Below are positions 1 through 9,544 of a stretch of DNA of 25,433 nt, piece after piece (position 1 is the stretch's first letter; every line of letters starts with the position of its first letter). The notes below the pieces were generated by a model that was given only the letters and a program-made list of their open reading frames with translations, had not been told where the DNA came from and did no database searches. Source of the stretch: Reticulitermes lucifugus (lineage: Eukaryota > Arthropoda > Insecta > Blattodea > Rhinotermitidae); NCBI GenBank assembly GCA_026260175.1, contig JAKCWW010008754.1, positions 1-25,433 of the forward strand, written 5' to 3'. Both the position numbers and the translations under genes were made by a program.

Positions 1-210
1 TATCACGTGGCATGGTAACTTCTTCCGACTTTGTGCGACATCTGATATGATTAATAGTAGATATTGTAGTTGTCGTTCTTGACGAGTGTGATGTGCACAA
101 CGGTAAGATGTCGCGATTGCATGCTTCCCCTTCCCCAATCCCAGTTTCTCCCCCCTGGCAACTACCAACATTACACCATGCAAAAAGCGCTAGCAGCCTG
201 AGAGAGATCT

Positions 211-225
211 AGAAGCTTCCGGAAG
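211..225 (+). promoter_or_regulatory. Heat shock element (HSF binding site)
   Basis: GAA (212-214), TTC (217-219) and GAA (222-224) are spaced by exactly two bases, giving the canonical nGAAnnTTCnnGAAn bound by a trimer of heat shock factor. It lies about 15 bp upstream of a TATA-like box and about 280 bp upstream of the sHSP start codon, where a heat-inducible promoter element is expected. Confidence 0.85.
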
Positions 226-238
226 CTATGGAGAAACG

Positions 239-245
239 TATATAT
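239..245 (+). promoter_or_regulatory. TATA box of the sHSP gene
   Basis: TATATAT lies just downstream of the heat shock element. Transcription would start at about 268-275. The 5'UTR would then run to the ATG at 492, possibly with a very short intron (GT at 445, AG at 490-491). That intron would be only 47 bp, so it may not be real. Confidence 0.6.
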
Positions 246-296
246 GAGCTCTAGTCCAGGGCTCCCTCTAGCTGCAGAGAAGACGCAGGGGGTCGT

Positions 297-311
297 CGTG
301 TGTGTGTGTGT
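297..311. repeat. (GT)n microsatellite
   Basis: A short GT dinucleotide run lies inside the presumed 5'UTR of the small heat shock protein gene. Confidence 0.7.
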
Positions 312-491
312 GGTGGTAGGAAGTGCGAGTTGCTGTTAAATCCGCGAAGTATCTGATCACCTTATCTGTTGCCTGTTTCTGAACCTGATACTTATTGCAT
401 CGACTTCTGCAAAGTATAGTGAACAGTCTTCTGCTGTAAAGTTTGTAAGCATGATTTGAAGGTATACATAATAATAATGTTCTTATTTCAG

Positions 492-1892
492 ATGTCTCTT
501 GTTCCATTATTCCTTGGATATGATGATACGCTGAGCGATCTGCGAAGGCGTCTAAGTATATTTGACCAACATTTCGGTATGGGAATGCTTCAAGATGATC
601 TGCTCAATCCTCCTCCTATCACCCCCATCCATGCCGGCTATTATAGACCTTGGCGCAGCCAGGCTGCCCGACAGAGTGGCATGTCGCAAATTCAAAATGA
701 TAAGGAAGGTTTCAGAGTAAGTACATAATTATGTTTACTGGGTAGGTGTTTAATTTGTGAACAGTATAAGGTTTAGGTACTTCTATTACATTGCACAATT
801 TGTCTATAAACGTGAAGCTGGAAACAGTGCCAATTTACGTAGCATAATTCTGCAGGTTTGTCATGTGGGAGGAGTGTAGAAAAGCAAACATCACATGCCG
901 GTCCTCTGGTTGGTTGGGTGTCTTTGCAGTGAAAATGTATGTTGGTCTTCTGGATTATAACATTGTGTAGCCTTGTAAGTGATTACCAGTTTTTTTTTTA
1001 AGAAACCTGTCACACTTTGCAGGGTACACACATCTAACTGGAAAATATAGGCAGCTTGTTCCTTCCAAAGTTTGTAACTACCAACAAAGATTACACAGTT
1101 TACTAATCCAGAAGGTGATAATGTAAATGAGATTTTAGCTTTTCGTGGCGTTCATAAACGTCATTATTTAGGTTTTAATGCAGTGTAACGATGTAGGTGG
1201 TTATCTTCTACCTTTGTAATGAAGGTGTCTTCCAAGACGTTGGAAACCACTTGCATGACTCAAAGATGCACAGCCTGAAAGATCACAATTGAAACCAATT
1301 ATTCCATAGTTGCACATTTTGTGCTGGATGAACAGATTTTTATGAAAGTTGCTGTTGTAGTCCATGCAAAATTTTATGTAGCAAATGAATCTGATTCAAA
1401 CTGGACGAGTCTTCACAGTAAAGGCCTAAATACATATTTAATCAGTGCAGTTTGGGATATCAGTAAAAATAACATTCATGTACGTTACACTCACATGCAC
1501 ACACCCATGCCCACACAAAAGCAAATAGAATTTAACATTTTTTTCTAACATTAATTTAGGTAAACCTGGATGTGCAGCAGTTCAAGCCTGATGAAATTAC
1601 AGTGAAGACTGTAAACAACTTTGTAATTGTAGAGGGAAAACATGAAGAGCGACAGGATGAGCATGGATTCATTTCTCGACAGTTCCAGCGCCGCTATAAG
1701 CTTCCCGATGATGTTGAAGCTGACACTGTAGTGTCACAGCTTTCATCAGATGGGGTTCTTACTATTGTTGCACCCAATAAGGCTCTACCTCCACCTAGTG
1801 GCGAAAGAATTGTCCCAATCACTCACACGCAGGCCCCAGCAGTGAAGGCAGACAAAAGTAAGGGAGGTGAGAGTCAGAAAATGGAATCCTAA
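492..1892 (+). CDS. l(2)efl: Small heat shock protein, lethal(2)essential-for-life type, two coding exons
   Basis: Join 492..716 and 1560..1892, 185 aa. It is an ATP-independent cytosolic chaperone that binds unfolding proteins as oligomers. Exon 1 (75 aa) begins MSLVPLFLGYDD and has the DQHFG motif typical of insect sHSP N-termini. The alpha-crystallin domain spans about residues 68-155. It crosses the splice junction (GFR|VNLDVQQF) and includes the conserved F-x-P-E/D-E-I-T-V-K stretch and a DGVLTI strand. The C-terminal tail carries an I-V-P-I (IxI/V-type) oligomer-locking motif. Splicing is phase 0: AGA|gtaagt at 716/717 and ttaatttag|GTA at 1559/1560. The ATG at 492 fits the family N-terminus; an in-frame ATG at 477 would add five residues but lies in the polypyrimidine/AG stretch. 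The length matches the roughly 185-190 aa family norm. The heat shock element upstream suggests heat induction. Family identity is very likely; orthology to a single Drosophila member is less certain. Confidence 0.95.
717..1559 (+). other. Intron of the small heat shock protein gene
   Basis: An 843-bp phase-0 intron with a gtaagt donor and a ttaatttag acceptor interrupts the start of the alpha-crystallin domain. A 75-codon open frame inside it (1321-1548) matches nothing I recognise and is probably chance. No repeat was recognised. Confidence 0.85.
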
Positions 1893-2059
1893 GCATTGAT
1901 GGTTGAACGATAGTTTCTGTTAACTCTTTGCACTTATATAAAGTCTGTGTACTGGTTTAATGTGTCAGTGCAAAGGGTTTGAAATGTTACATTACAAACA
2001 TATGTATTTCTTTTTCATTCCATTGCAAGTAGCTTGTTCTTTGTTCCATTGCAAGTAGT

Positions 2060-2221
2060 TTGTTCTTTCTTGTAAACATGTTGTAACTTGAGACTATTAA
2101 CTGTGAAACATTTAAGACTGAAATGATGTAGGTTGAAACTTGTTCTTTCTTGTAAACATGTTCTAACTTGAGACTGTATTAACTGTGAAACATTTAGGAC
2201 TGAAATGATGTAGGTTGAAAC
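2060..2221 (+). repeat. Tandem duplication of about 80 bp in the sHSP 3'UTR
   Basis: Copy 1 is 2060-2139 and copy 2 is 2140-2221. They differ by only a few substitutions and a 2-base insertion in copy 2. A third copy begins (TTGTTC) just before the poly(A) signal. A shorter duplication around CCATTGCAAGTAG (2021-2055) lies immediately upstream, so the 3'UTR grew by local duplication more than once. Confidence 0.9.
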
Positions 2222-2227
2222 TTGTTC

Positions 2228-2233
2228 AATAAA
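2228..2233 (+). promoter_or_regulatory. Poly(A) signal AATAAA of the sHSP gene
   Basis: AATAAA lies 336 bases after the stop codon. A GT-rich stretch around 2268-2280 is a plausible downstream element, so cleavage probably falls at about 2245-2260. Confidence 0.75.
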
Positions 2234-2289
2234 GCTGGATGAGCTGGATTTATGTACTCTGCCATTTGGAGTGTGGTTTTGCCTGTTTC

Positions 2290-3040
2290 ATTTTGTTATT
2301 CATAGGAATGAAACGAAATCTCTTCCATTTTCCTGTCCCTTAATTTCAGACATTGTGTGACATATGTTTGTGCAATCCTTCACTTCATTTTCAAGCTTAC
2401 AATTCCCATACACTTTCAATTATCAGTATTTATTTTCTTCAACTTGGGGCAGTGTTCATGTTAAGATACTGTTCTTTAAATGCATATCTAAACTTTATCT
2501 ATTAAATATATCAATGCAAATGTCTTTATTTTTTTAATTTTCCCAAACCATAACAATTGAAGTATGTATTAAATGTTATGTAACAAACGTAAGGGTGTGA
2601 AATTTGTGGTCACCATAGGTGTGTGAATTCTATATTTACTATTTATACACCAAATAAGTCACCATTATATACATTCAGATACATGATTTAAAATTAACAG
2701 GGGAATATATTTGTGTCTACATAAATTACGATAAACTAATCTAAGCTGAAAGTATAACAGTTACACATTACACTATAAATCTGCCTGAAATATTACAATA
2801 GGTATGTATATTACACACCCTCACTGTGATTCAATAGTATCAATAAAATCTAGCAGGGGTGTTCCTCTACATCCATCTTCCAGATAATTGGCATAATAAG
2901 AACAGGTAAGTCACATTGCTTATTTTTTTGGATATGCTGGTATATTCACATGCAGAATCTTACATTTCACCCATCTGCAACTGTTCTAGAACGAGCTAGA
3001 CTGCTGCAAACCTTAATAATTCCACGGAAACTTGTGCAAA
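2290..3040. other. AT-rich intergenic stretch, no gene seen
   Basis: No open frame with family similarity, no splice-flanked exon candidate and no recognised repeat was found between the sHSP poly(A) site and the 204-bp tandem pair. Confidence 0.6.
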
Positions 3041-3045
3041 TGTAT

Positions 3046-3450
3046 TCCTTTATGGTCCAGAAGGACCAAAACTTGTTGGAATAGCAATAATGAGGGGCAA
3101 TTAACATCCATACAAGTGTACTCTGATGGGGGTTTTTTACATGATCGTCAAAAGTTTCAAAACCCACCTTGTGAGTTTGTACCTCCAATGATGATCGAAA
3201 TGTGAATTAAAACATGTCAGGTATCTAATAAAAGTTACCAAAATAATTTGTGTGTTTTGGATGGATAAATTATCCATTATTGGAATAGCAACAATGGTAT
3301 TAACACCCGTACTTGTTCACTCAGCTTGTATTTACAACATAGTCCTAAAATGTTTGAAAACCACCTTGTGTGTTTGTATCTCTGGTGATTCAAACATGAA
3401 TCAAAACAGTGAGGTACGAGTATCTAATAAAAATCCCAGAACAACCCATT
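3046..3450. repeat. Diverged tandem pair, period about 204 bp, with hairpins at matching places
   Basis: The word TTGGAATAGCAA occurs at 3076 and 3280. The two copies then share, in order, related stretches: ACATCCATAC/ACACCCGTAC, CCACCTTGTG, TTTGTA and TATCTAATAAAA. Just before each anchor word lies an inverted repeat of different sequence: TGGTCC-AGAA-GGACCA in the first copy and ATGGATAA-A-TTATCCAT in the second. This is an old, two-unit satellite-like duplication. Confidence 0.65.
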
Positions 3451-3821
3451 AATTTCTATAATGTCACATGAATATTGGAATTTAGAATATGGTACCAAAA
3501 CAATCTTTGAGGTTATGTTTTACAATTTCAGGTGGCAAAAATCTACACTACCAGTAAACTATGCTTAGAAATATTAATACAGAAGTAAGTAAAGTAAGAG
3601 TTCATAATTTCTATCAAGTGTGCTTTTGGGTGAGAAAGTTTTGAAACAGTTTTCTTGAAAATTATGAAAGCAGTATGATGGGAAACACCTTGCTGAAAGA
3701 TCATCTTTGTGATTTGATGCTCTTATGAAGTATATACTTTTATGGGATATGATGCCATGGCTGAGTTTTTTATGTTAAATGAGGTGGTCTATATAGTTAC
3801 CACTGTTTTAATGGCTTAAGA

Positions 3822-4169
3822 CAGGGGTGGCCAAACTTGCTTAATGTAAAAGCCTCATACGATAAACTTCAGATGTTTGAGAGCTGCAAGACATGAACAA
3901 ATATTACACACACGTTTTTATTGTTACATGCACATGTTGTTACAAAAATTCTTAATTATATTTACTCACCATGAACATTAAACTTACGTTTTAATCCAGT
4001 GAACTCTCAGTTTGTACCCGGTAAATAATTATAAAGCTTGAACATTTTTTATTTACCTTTTATATGAATTGTAATGCAAAAAGGAGCTCAGCCAACATAT
4101 TTCCGCGAGCCGCACATTATATGTCAAAGAGCCGCACGTGACTTGCGAGCCGCGGTTTGGCCACCCCTG
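3822..4169. mobile_element. Non-autonomous hAT-like element (MITE), 348 bp
   Basis: Perfect 15-bp terminal inverted repeats, CAGGGGTGGCCAAAC at the left and its complement at the right. They are flanked by a perfect 8-bp target-site duplication, GCTTAAGA (3814-3821 and 4170-4177). CAGGGG-type ends with 8-bp duplications are the hAT signature. The interior is AT-rich and non-coding, so movement would need a transposase from elsewhere. Confidence 0.93.
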
Positions 4170-4525
4170 GCTTAAGAAAATAAGGTAGGCTAAAAATGGC
4201 ACAATGTGATGGTTCTCATTCATATTGTCTGGTATTCCAAGCCATATTTAATTCAGGGCTGTTTATGTACATATAATTTACATACACCTTTATGTCCAAG
4301 CCTGTATGTGTTACTAAATATAAAACTACATAGCCAGTGAAAGTCATTTTAAAGCAGTCTTTCTGCCATAGAACTATAAAAAGTAAATTTAATTTAGTTG
4401 TATAAGATATAGATAATAGATTATTTAATCAATCATTGGCCATTTTTACATTTTACATTTATGTATGCATACATGCTTTATTGGTATATATATTATGAAA
4501 AATTTATACACTTTTCAAGTACTAC

Positions 4526-4572
4526 TGAAAGCTGCTTGATAATGGCCCAGTTGGGTCAAAATATGTAGGAGA
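4526..4572 (+). ncRNA. Decayed hammerhead-ribozyme-like motif
   Basis: It aligns position by position with the intact motif at 4881. The core reads TTGATAA instead of CTGATGA (4536-4542). Stem II is GGCCCA/TGGGTC with a 2-base loop. AAAA stands in place of GAAA, then TATGTA, then GGAG. Stem II is preserved while both catalytic boxes are mutated, so it is very likely inactive. Confidence 0.5.
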
Positions 4573-4871
4573 TTCATTATAGACAATTAGGGGTTACTCC
4601 CTAAAGACTGTATTGTTTTAGTTTTTGTGATTAAATGTTGACACCAACTGAAGAATGGGCCAGCCTCAATAGAGACATCAATGAAATGAAACTGGAAATA
4701 GTCTGTAAACCCCACACACTCATATGTCTGTGTTCATATTTTGTTTGTGGGTTACACAGTGGATGCAACAATTTTGAGTTTTAGAATTTTAATGTTTTAA
4801 TATTTTAATCATTCCAATAAGGGTGACATAATACCTAGATTGGAGTGTTGGGCTTGTAATCCTTTCTTCTA

Positions 4872-4929
4872 AATAAGTCCCTGATGATGGCACCGCGGTG
4901 CCGAAACACGTAGGAGTTTTATACTTGTT
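4872..4929 (+). ncRNA. Hammerhead ribozyme motif (type I), intact core
   Basis: CTGATGA (4881-4887) is followed by one extra T, stem II GGCAC-cgcg-GTGCC (4889-4902), GAAA (4903-4906), a minimal stem III (C4907 with G4910) and the GTA cleavage triplet (4910-4912). Predicted cleavage is after 4912. Stem I has two parts: TCC/GGA next to the core, then AATAAG (4872-4877) pairing with CTTGTT (4924-4929) across an asymmetric internal loop. A very short stem III and a looped stem I match hammerheads of Penelope-like elements. The extra base after CTGATGA departs from the textbook consensus but recurs in the other copies here. Confidence 0.72.
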
Positions 4930-4960
4930 CTTGAATATATTTTACTAAGTGCACAAGTTG

Positions 4961-4962
<2 letters not shown>

Positions 4963-4992
<30 letters not shown>

Positions 4993-4995
4993 AAG
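4963..4995. repeat. (AAG)11 microsatellite
   Basis: Eleven perfect AAG units start about 50 bases after the hammerhead motif. They may be the simple-repeat tail of the element that carried it. The poly-Arg and poly-Leu open frames over it are artefacts of the repeat. Confidence 0.95.
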
Positions 4996-4999
4996 GTCT

Positions 5000-5925
5000 A
5001 GTCGCAGAGGTTTGAGTAGCTGTGGAGATGAATTGTGTTTGCCAGTATACAGATGCAACATTTCTAACATTCTCTGGTCGACGCCTTCTCCTGCGTTATG
5101 GCGACAGAAAATGCACAGAAACACAAACATTTTTGTGACAGTTTGTACCGGAATGTTTCAAAAGGTCTGTCTTAGGCATAACTGAAATTGAATCAACGTT
5201 ATTAATATCAAAGACTTCGTGCTCCTGCAAATAATTTCCTGTAATACGAAAGCTATTCGAATGGTAGTATTAGGGGCCAACAGTTCTGATAATCAGTTCA
5301 AGAATACGTAAATATGTTATCCCAGATCATTATGAAAAATATGTCAAAAATGTGAAGACACACTACGATTTCAGTCTTACGCGTATTGCGCAGTTAATAG
5401 ATGGTGTTCGTCTGGCCCCATGTAATAATTCCGATCTTGACAAAAGAGTTTGAATCGTGTTTCATACGTAAATTCTTTACTCATTTATCGAAAGCAATGT
5501 TTTTTTTTAATTTTTGCATTTTTGCAGTACATTACTACCATGCAAACCAATATAATGAAATAATATAACCAACCAGGAACACTCTACCTCGCCACGACAT
5601 GAAACTAACAAGTGCTGCCAGCCAGTTCAAGATATTCAGATTCACAACACTGTATAACAGTATCTGCGACAGCCTAAACCCATAAAGGAAGACGTGTATA
5701 CATATCACCTTTTCGCTCTCCATATTGTGATCAACTTAAACAAAGTAATAATTAAATGAAAGTAATCCATTCAACTGAAAAACACACACTTTACTGTTTT
5801 ACTTATGAAATGTTACAATTATTTTTGTAATCATATCAGAAGGCTTTGTACTTAAATCTGTTTATGTATTTGTAATTACTTCCTTGCTGGATTTGTATGT
5901 AATGGTCTTAGGGATCTTCCCATGA
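5000..5925. other. Intergenic stretch, no gene seen
   Basis: Only short chance open frames were found. None has a recognisable domain or convincing splice sites, and no repeat was recognised. Confidence 0.55.
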
Positions 5926-5932
5926 TATTAAC

Positions 5933-5985
5933 GTTATCCCTGATGATAGCTAATGAGCGGAAATGTGTTTGACTGTAAATAAACA
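5933..5985 (+). ncRNA. Degenerate hammerhead-like motif
   Basis: CTGATGA (5940-5946) is followed by a 3-bp stem II (GCT/AGC), GAAA (5960-5963) and TGTGTT, where the other copies have CATGTA. A TAAATAAA stretch follows about 10 bases later, as in sister copies. Stem I pairing is weak, so I read it as an old copy. Confidence 0.4.
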
Positions 5986-5999
5986 GCTTATGTATACGT

Positions 6000-6740
6000 A
6001 TAAAATGTACCTTGCCGGTTATATATCATTTTGCTCTTTTGCATTCTTTGTAAAAACTGCATAAATTAACGTATTATGGGGAGGGCTTTCTTTCATCAGG
6101 CCACATGTTTCATTCCCTAAACTAGCAGACACACTTCGATGAAATTTTATACTGGACTTCAGGCAAATTCGATTGTAGTCCTGTCGATTCAATGTAAATG
6201 TGCAAATCTGGTCGAATTATAACAACTTTCTCGAACTGGGATCACCTTACAATATACTGTTTGGCCTACGTGACAAAATTCCGGCACAAATCTCGTAAAA
6301 ATCTCGAATTTGTATTTCATACGTCTAACGACGGAATAGTACTTCGATTAGGGCACAAACGCTTCCTTCCTAATCCCTTCAGAATTATAACTCAGCAGTC
6401 ATGCGACCATTACATGCTGTACAGTCAGATACTAACAGCCTCGTAAAACAAACATTTATCGATACGTTTGTGTAATGAAATACAAGGAAAAATTACTTAC
6501 AGTGATACCAACATAAAAGTGCAGCTCAGAAGTTGGGAAGTTCAAGTTCAGCAAATCTCGCTGCTTACGAGTAGTGGAATGCAGAAGCTAGTTGATCGCG
6601 TAAGGCTTTTCAGTTGAGACGTGTTATGTCTGTAGCGAGTGACTGTGTGAACAATACATAACCAATTATTCTCCCTAACTACGTCACATCAACCAAAGAC
6701 TGTGCGTATCATTCCACAATGAACTGAGGAATCTGAGAGT
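6000..6740. other. Intergenic or upstream stretch without a clear gene
   Basis: An 82-codon open frame (6198-6446) has no recognisable motif. The last 150 bases contain CCAAT (6662-6666, in aaccaatta) and TACGTCAC-like words, which might belong to a promoter for the candidate exon ending at 6784. Confidence 0.4.
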
Positions 6741-6744
6741 AAAT

Positions 6745-6784
6745 ATGGTTTCGACTATCAGCACACCACAAGGCTTACTGCAAG
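6745..6784 (+). CDS. Candidate first coding exon, possibly of the PH-domain adaptor gene
   Basis: ATG at 6745 opens 13 codons (MVSTISTPQGLLQ) and ends at a consensus donor, CAAG|gtaagt, leaving one base of the next codon. The PH-gene exon at 15221 would need exactly that phase (G plus GT). The two could be joined directly or through exons not seen here. The donor and phase are observed; the link is inference across 8.4 kb. It could equally belong to another transcript or be chance. Confidence 0.3.
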
Positions 6785-6835
6785 GTAAGTTAAAGTGACA
6801 TTTCGCAGTTCTGCTACGGGTTTAACTGTGTAGAG

Positions 6836-6995
6836 CAGGGGTGTACAAATCCCTGACTACAGGTCGCCCGGGCGACTAAATTTTATACTGTGCCGCCTAA
6901 TATTTGTGGGTCCTCAGTATGAAACTTATATGATTTTTCTGGCGTCTAGAATTATTAGGTGGCTCCTAGAGTTTTGAAAAAACTGTGGGCCCCTG
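6836..6995. mobile_element. Short hAT-like MITE, 160 bp
   Basis: CAGGGG ends in inverted orientation (CAGGGGTGTACAAAT at the left; GGGCCCCTG at the right) are flanked by GTGTAGAG (6828-6835) and GTGTAGAC (6996-7003), a 7/8-matching 8-bp target duplication. The interior has no coding capacity. Its ends diverge beyond the first six or seven bases, so it is older than the element at 3822. Confidence 0.78.
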
Positions 6996-7088
6996 GTGTA
7001 GACTTTCTTTTATCTAACCTAATCAATATTAGGTAAGACACCCTGGATGGGGCATTGCCACATTGCAAATATTCTTATATACGAGCAT

Positions 7089-7352
7089 TTTTTTATGGCT
7101 CGACAGCCTTATATGGGCCTGGGCCTCCTCGTTTCGTCGAGGTTTCATGGGCACACACATTTGAGACACACCACACTCGGTAGGACTCCTCTGGACGAGG
7201 GACCAGCTCGTCGCAGAGNCNTCTACCTGACAACANCACACAACACTCACAAGAGACAGACATCCATGCCCCCGGTGGGATTCGAACCCNNGATCCTAGT
7301 AAGCGAGCGGCCGAAGACCCACGCCTTAGACCGCACGGCCACTGGGATCGGC
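7089..7352 (-). mobile_element. tRNA-Leu-derived SINE (family L), minus copy
   Basis: The minus strand begins GCCGATCCCAGTGGCC with a GTGGCCGTGCGGTCTAAGGC box A like tRNA-Leu and a box B GGGTTCGAATCCCAC, and it ends in an A-rich tail (T run at 7088-7094 on +). The flanks TATATACGAGCAT (7076-7088) and TATGTACGAGCAT (7353-7365) form a 13-bp target duplication with one mismatch, the mark of LINE-driven insertion. Five ambiguous bases (7219, 7221, 7237, 7290, 7291) fall within it. The same family is at 15733-15990. Confidence 0.9.
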
Positions 7353-7369
7353 TATGTACGAGCATACAA

Positions 7370-7953
7370 CACAGAAATATATGGACATATAACCTCACTC
7401 TTTGAATGGAACTTCAACCCATGACCACAGTGTCTGATCAGCCCGTGTTGTGATCCGCTTATTCTATGACACTGTTTACAATTGTATGACGACGCTGAGA
7501 CGAAAATTTATTATAAATATCAAACTTCACTACACCGAATATCTGGGTCGTATAAAAAGAGGATTTTCTTGATTTTCCTCGGTTCGAATTGCACTCTCGA
7601 TGTCGACATCTCTTCTTAGGTCATTCATTGCTATGATTGCATATATCCTTCGAGCCTGAATCACTTCGATTATTAAAATCACATCTTTAAAGGACTTGTG
7701 CATGAGACAGTATGCACAATGTATAAATCGGTTTTATGGTGTTCTCGAATCAGACATTCATGTAAAAAATTAAATTCAAAACCGTATTAACGGATGAGTT
7801 CTGTCAATGTTCTCGTAAGCTTAAATCTTTTCTTCTATTTAATTTTCAGTGGACTGAGAATGCTTTGTGCACGAAGCCATAGAATCACTGATGAATATTA
7901 GAATATCTAACACTATTTAAACTCCACAATTGAATGTGAAGTGAGAAGAGATA
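7370..7953. other. Non-coding stretch, nothing recognised
   Basis: No repeat, exon candidate or conserved motif was seen between the SINE and the 27-bp minisatellite. Confidence 0.55.
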
Positions 7954-8088
7954 ATGACCACATATGGTGATTAGCTAAACATGACCACGTATGGTGATTA
8001 GCTAAACATGACCACGTATGGTGATTAGCTAAACATGACCACGCATGGTGATTAGCTAAACATGACCACGTATGGTGATTAGCTAAAC
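7954..8088. repeat. 27-bp minisatellite, five copies
   Basis: Five head-to-tail copies start at 7954, 7981, 8008, 8035 and 8062. The unit begins ATGACCACGTATGGTGATTA and ends GCTAAAC. Copies differ at only one base (ACA, ACG or GCA around unit position 9-10), so the array is recent or homogenised. Confidence 0.97.
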
Positions 8089-8099
8089 ATCTGAAAATA

Positions 8100-9160
8100 A
8101 GCGGTCTTCACCTATAACATAGATTTTCGTTTGTCTGGAGAACTAGACTTATCGTAGAGATATTGTATGTAGCTAATGTTTTAAACGATAAGTTTTCTTC
8201 TAGGAAGAGAAATAGAATGGACATTGAATTGCCTGCTGACAGCTCTGTGGTCCAGATTGGGCATGCTGAAAATTTTGAGAGGCAAAACAAAATTTATTTC
8301 GCGAAATATTACTAAAAGAAAAGTCCACACATTCTGCATGCAAGAATTAATCACGCTTTTCTTCTTATTATTAGTATATTATTGTTGCTGCTGTTCTTGT
8401 TGTTGTTGTTGTTGTTGGAAAGAACTTATTTACAAAATTAAGCAAGAGCTCATCGCAAAGGGATTATTCACCGGAGCAGGGAAGCAACCTGTAGGCCTGT
8501 ATTCATCGCCATACGAATCTCGGCCAAACAACGACGCTTTGAAGTTTATGTAGGCAGTAGTCCCATGTTTACCGTAGTTTCAGACACAAATCCATTTCTG
8601 ACAAGCTCAGTATTTGGTTCTTTTATGAGGTTTTTGTGTTGGAACGGAAAACCAATATGGCTCCGCAAAGCATTTCCACATTTGCTAAGGGTAGGGCTGT
8701 AATGACGTCCGGAACCAGTTGCCTAGCTTCCGGTTTACCACATAGATGCTTTCATTAGGACATGTCTATATGAGATTTTTTCTTAAACACAATATTTTGT
8801 AATTTTGTGCATTCAGTTTATGAAGCGGTTCCTTTATTCTCATCGGATCTTAGCACGGCGACATTCCTCAGGAACATGGCCCTGCAGCTGTTGGCAAAGT
8901 GAACACCAGGCATTCAGCTGTATTACGTAAAGTGCAATCATACTTTTTCTTATCTTCAGATGTTTACATGGTCGGTGCTTCTGTTAGACACACATGAGTA
9001 TATGTGTATAAACGTTTTGATGATAACTCGTATCTCTGGCAAAGAACCGATACCCTCTCCAAATGCAAAGTGTAATGTTTGCGATGTGCTCCCCAACAAT
9101 TCAGCAGCAGCAGCAGCAGTAACAACAGTAATAACCTCATAAACATTCATATATCTTCAA
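8100..9160. other. Non-coding stretch with short trinucleotide runs
   Basis: It holds a TGT/TTG run at about 8396-8417 and a CAG run at about 9102-9119. The open frames at 8224-8553 and 8956-9150 are poly-Cys, poly-Ser or poly-Leu readings of these runs with no recognisable domain. Confidence 0.6.
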
Positions 9161-9163
9161 GAA

Positions 9164-9544
9164 TTAGACACTATTTTTGTCTTGTAAATGAAGTAATAGG
9201 TACATTTGTTGTACCGGTAGTGTATGTACAAATAATTGGAGAAAGCATTGACAAGAATGCAAAACATGCACAGAAGCATTCGCAGCATTGCATAATTTGG
9301 GACGTGTTACAACTGTATGCTGTGCAAACGATGTAAGATGCATAACTGATTGGCACTGTTGCTCTCCAGCAGTATGGTGCCCCTCCTCAGTGGGCATGAA
9401 CGGCACCGACTTCTTGAATACATCTGGCGATAACTGGCATGACCAGGGCGGTCCAGTACTCTGGACTCCCCTCCCCATAATTTCCCTGATCTCACCGTTG
9501 AGTGCCTTCCCTTCTGGATCTTCTTTTATAGCCAACAACTCCAC
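9164..9544 (-). other. Unrecognised 126-codon open frame
   Basis: A minus-strand frame begins MELLAIKEDPEGKALNGE and stays open for 126 codons. Its first 65 codons are richer in GC than the surroundings. I do not recognise a family, no splice sites are evident, and the second half is Cys/Leu-rich and low in quality. It could be a degraded repeat or pseudogene fragment, or chance. Confidence 0.15.

Noticed and set aside
456..491. An upstream start for the sHSP (TTG at 456 or ATG at 477)
   Set aside because: This stretch looks like a splice acceptor region, and the conserved family N-terminus starts at the ATG at 492.
4945..5185. Arginine-rich and leucine-rich open frames on both strands
   Set aside because: They are translations of the AAG microsatellite.
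6090..6115. Minus strand carries both GAAACATGT and CTGATGA close together
   Set aside because: The boxes are in the wrong order for a type I hammerhead, and the would-be cleavage triplet is GTG, which is not permitted. Probably coincidence or a scrambled remnant.
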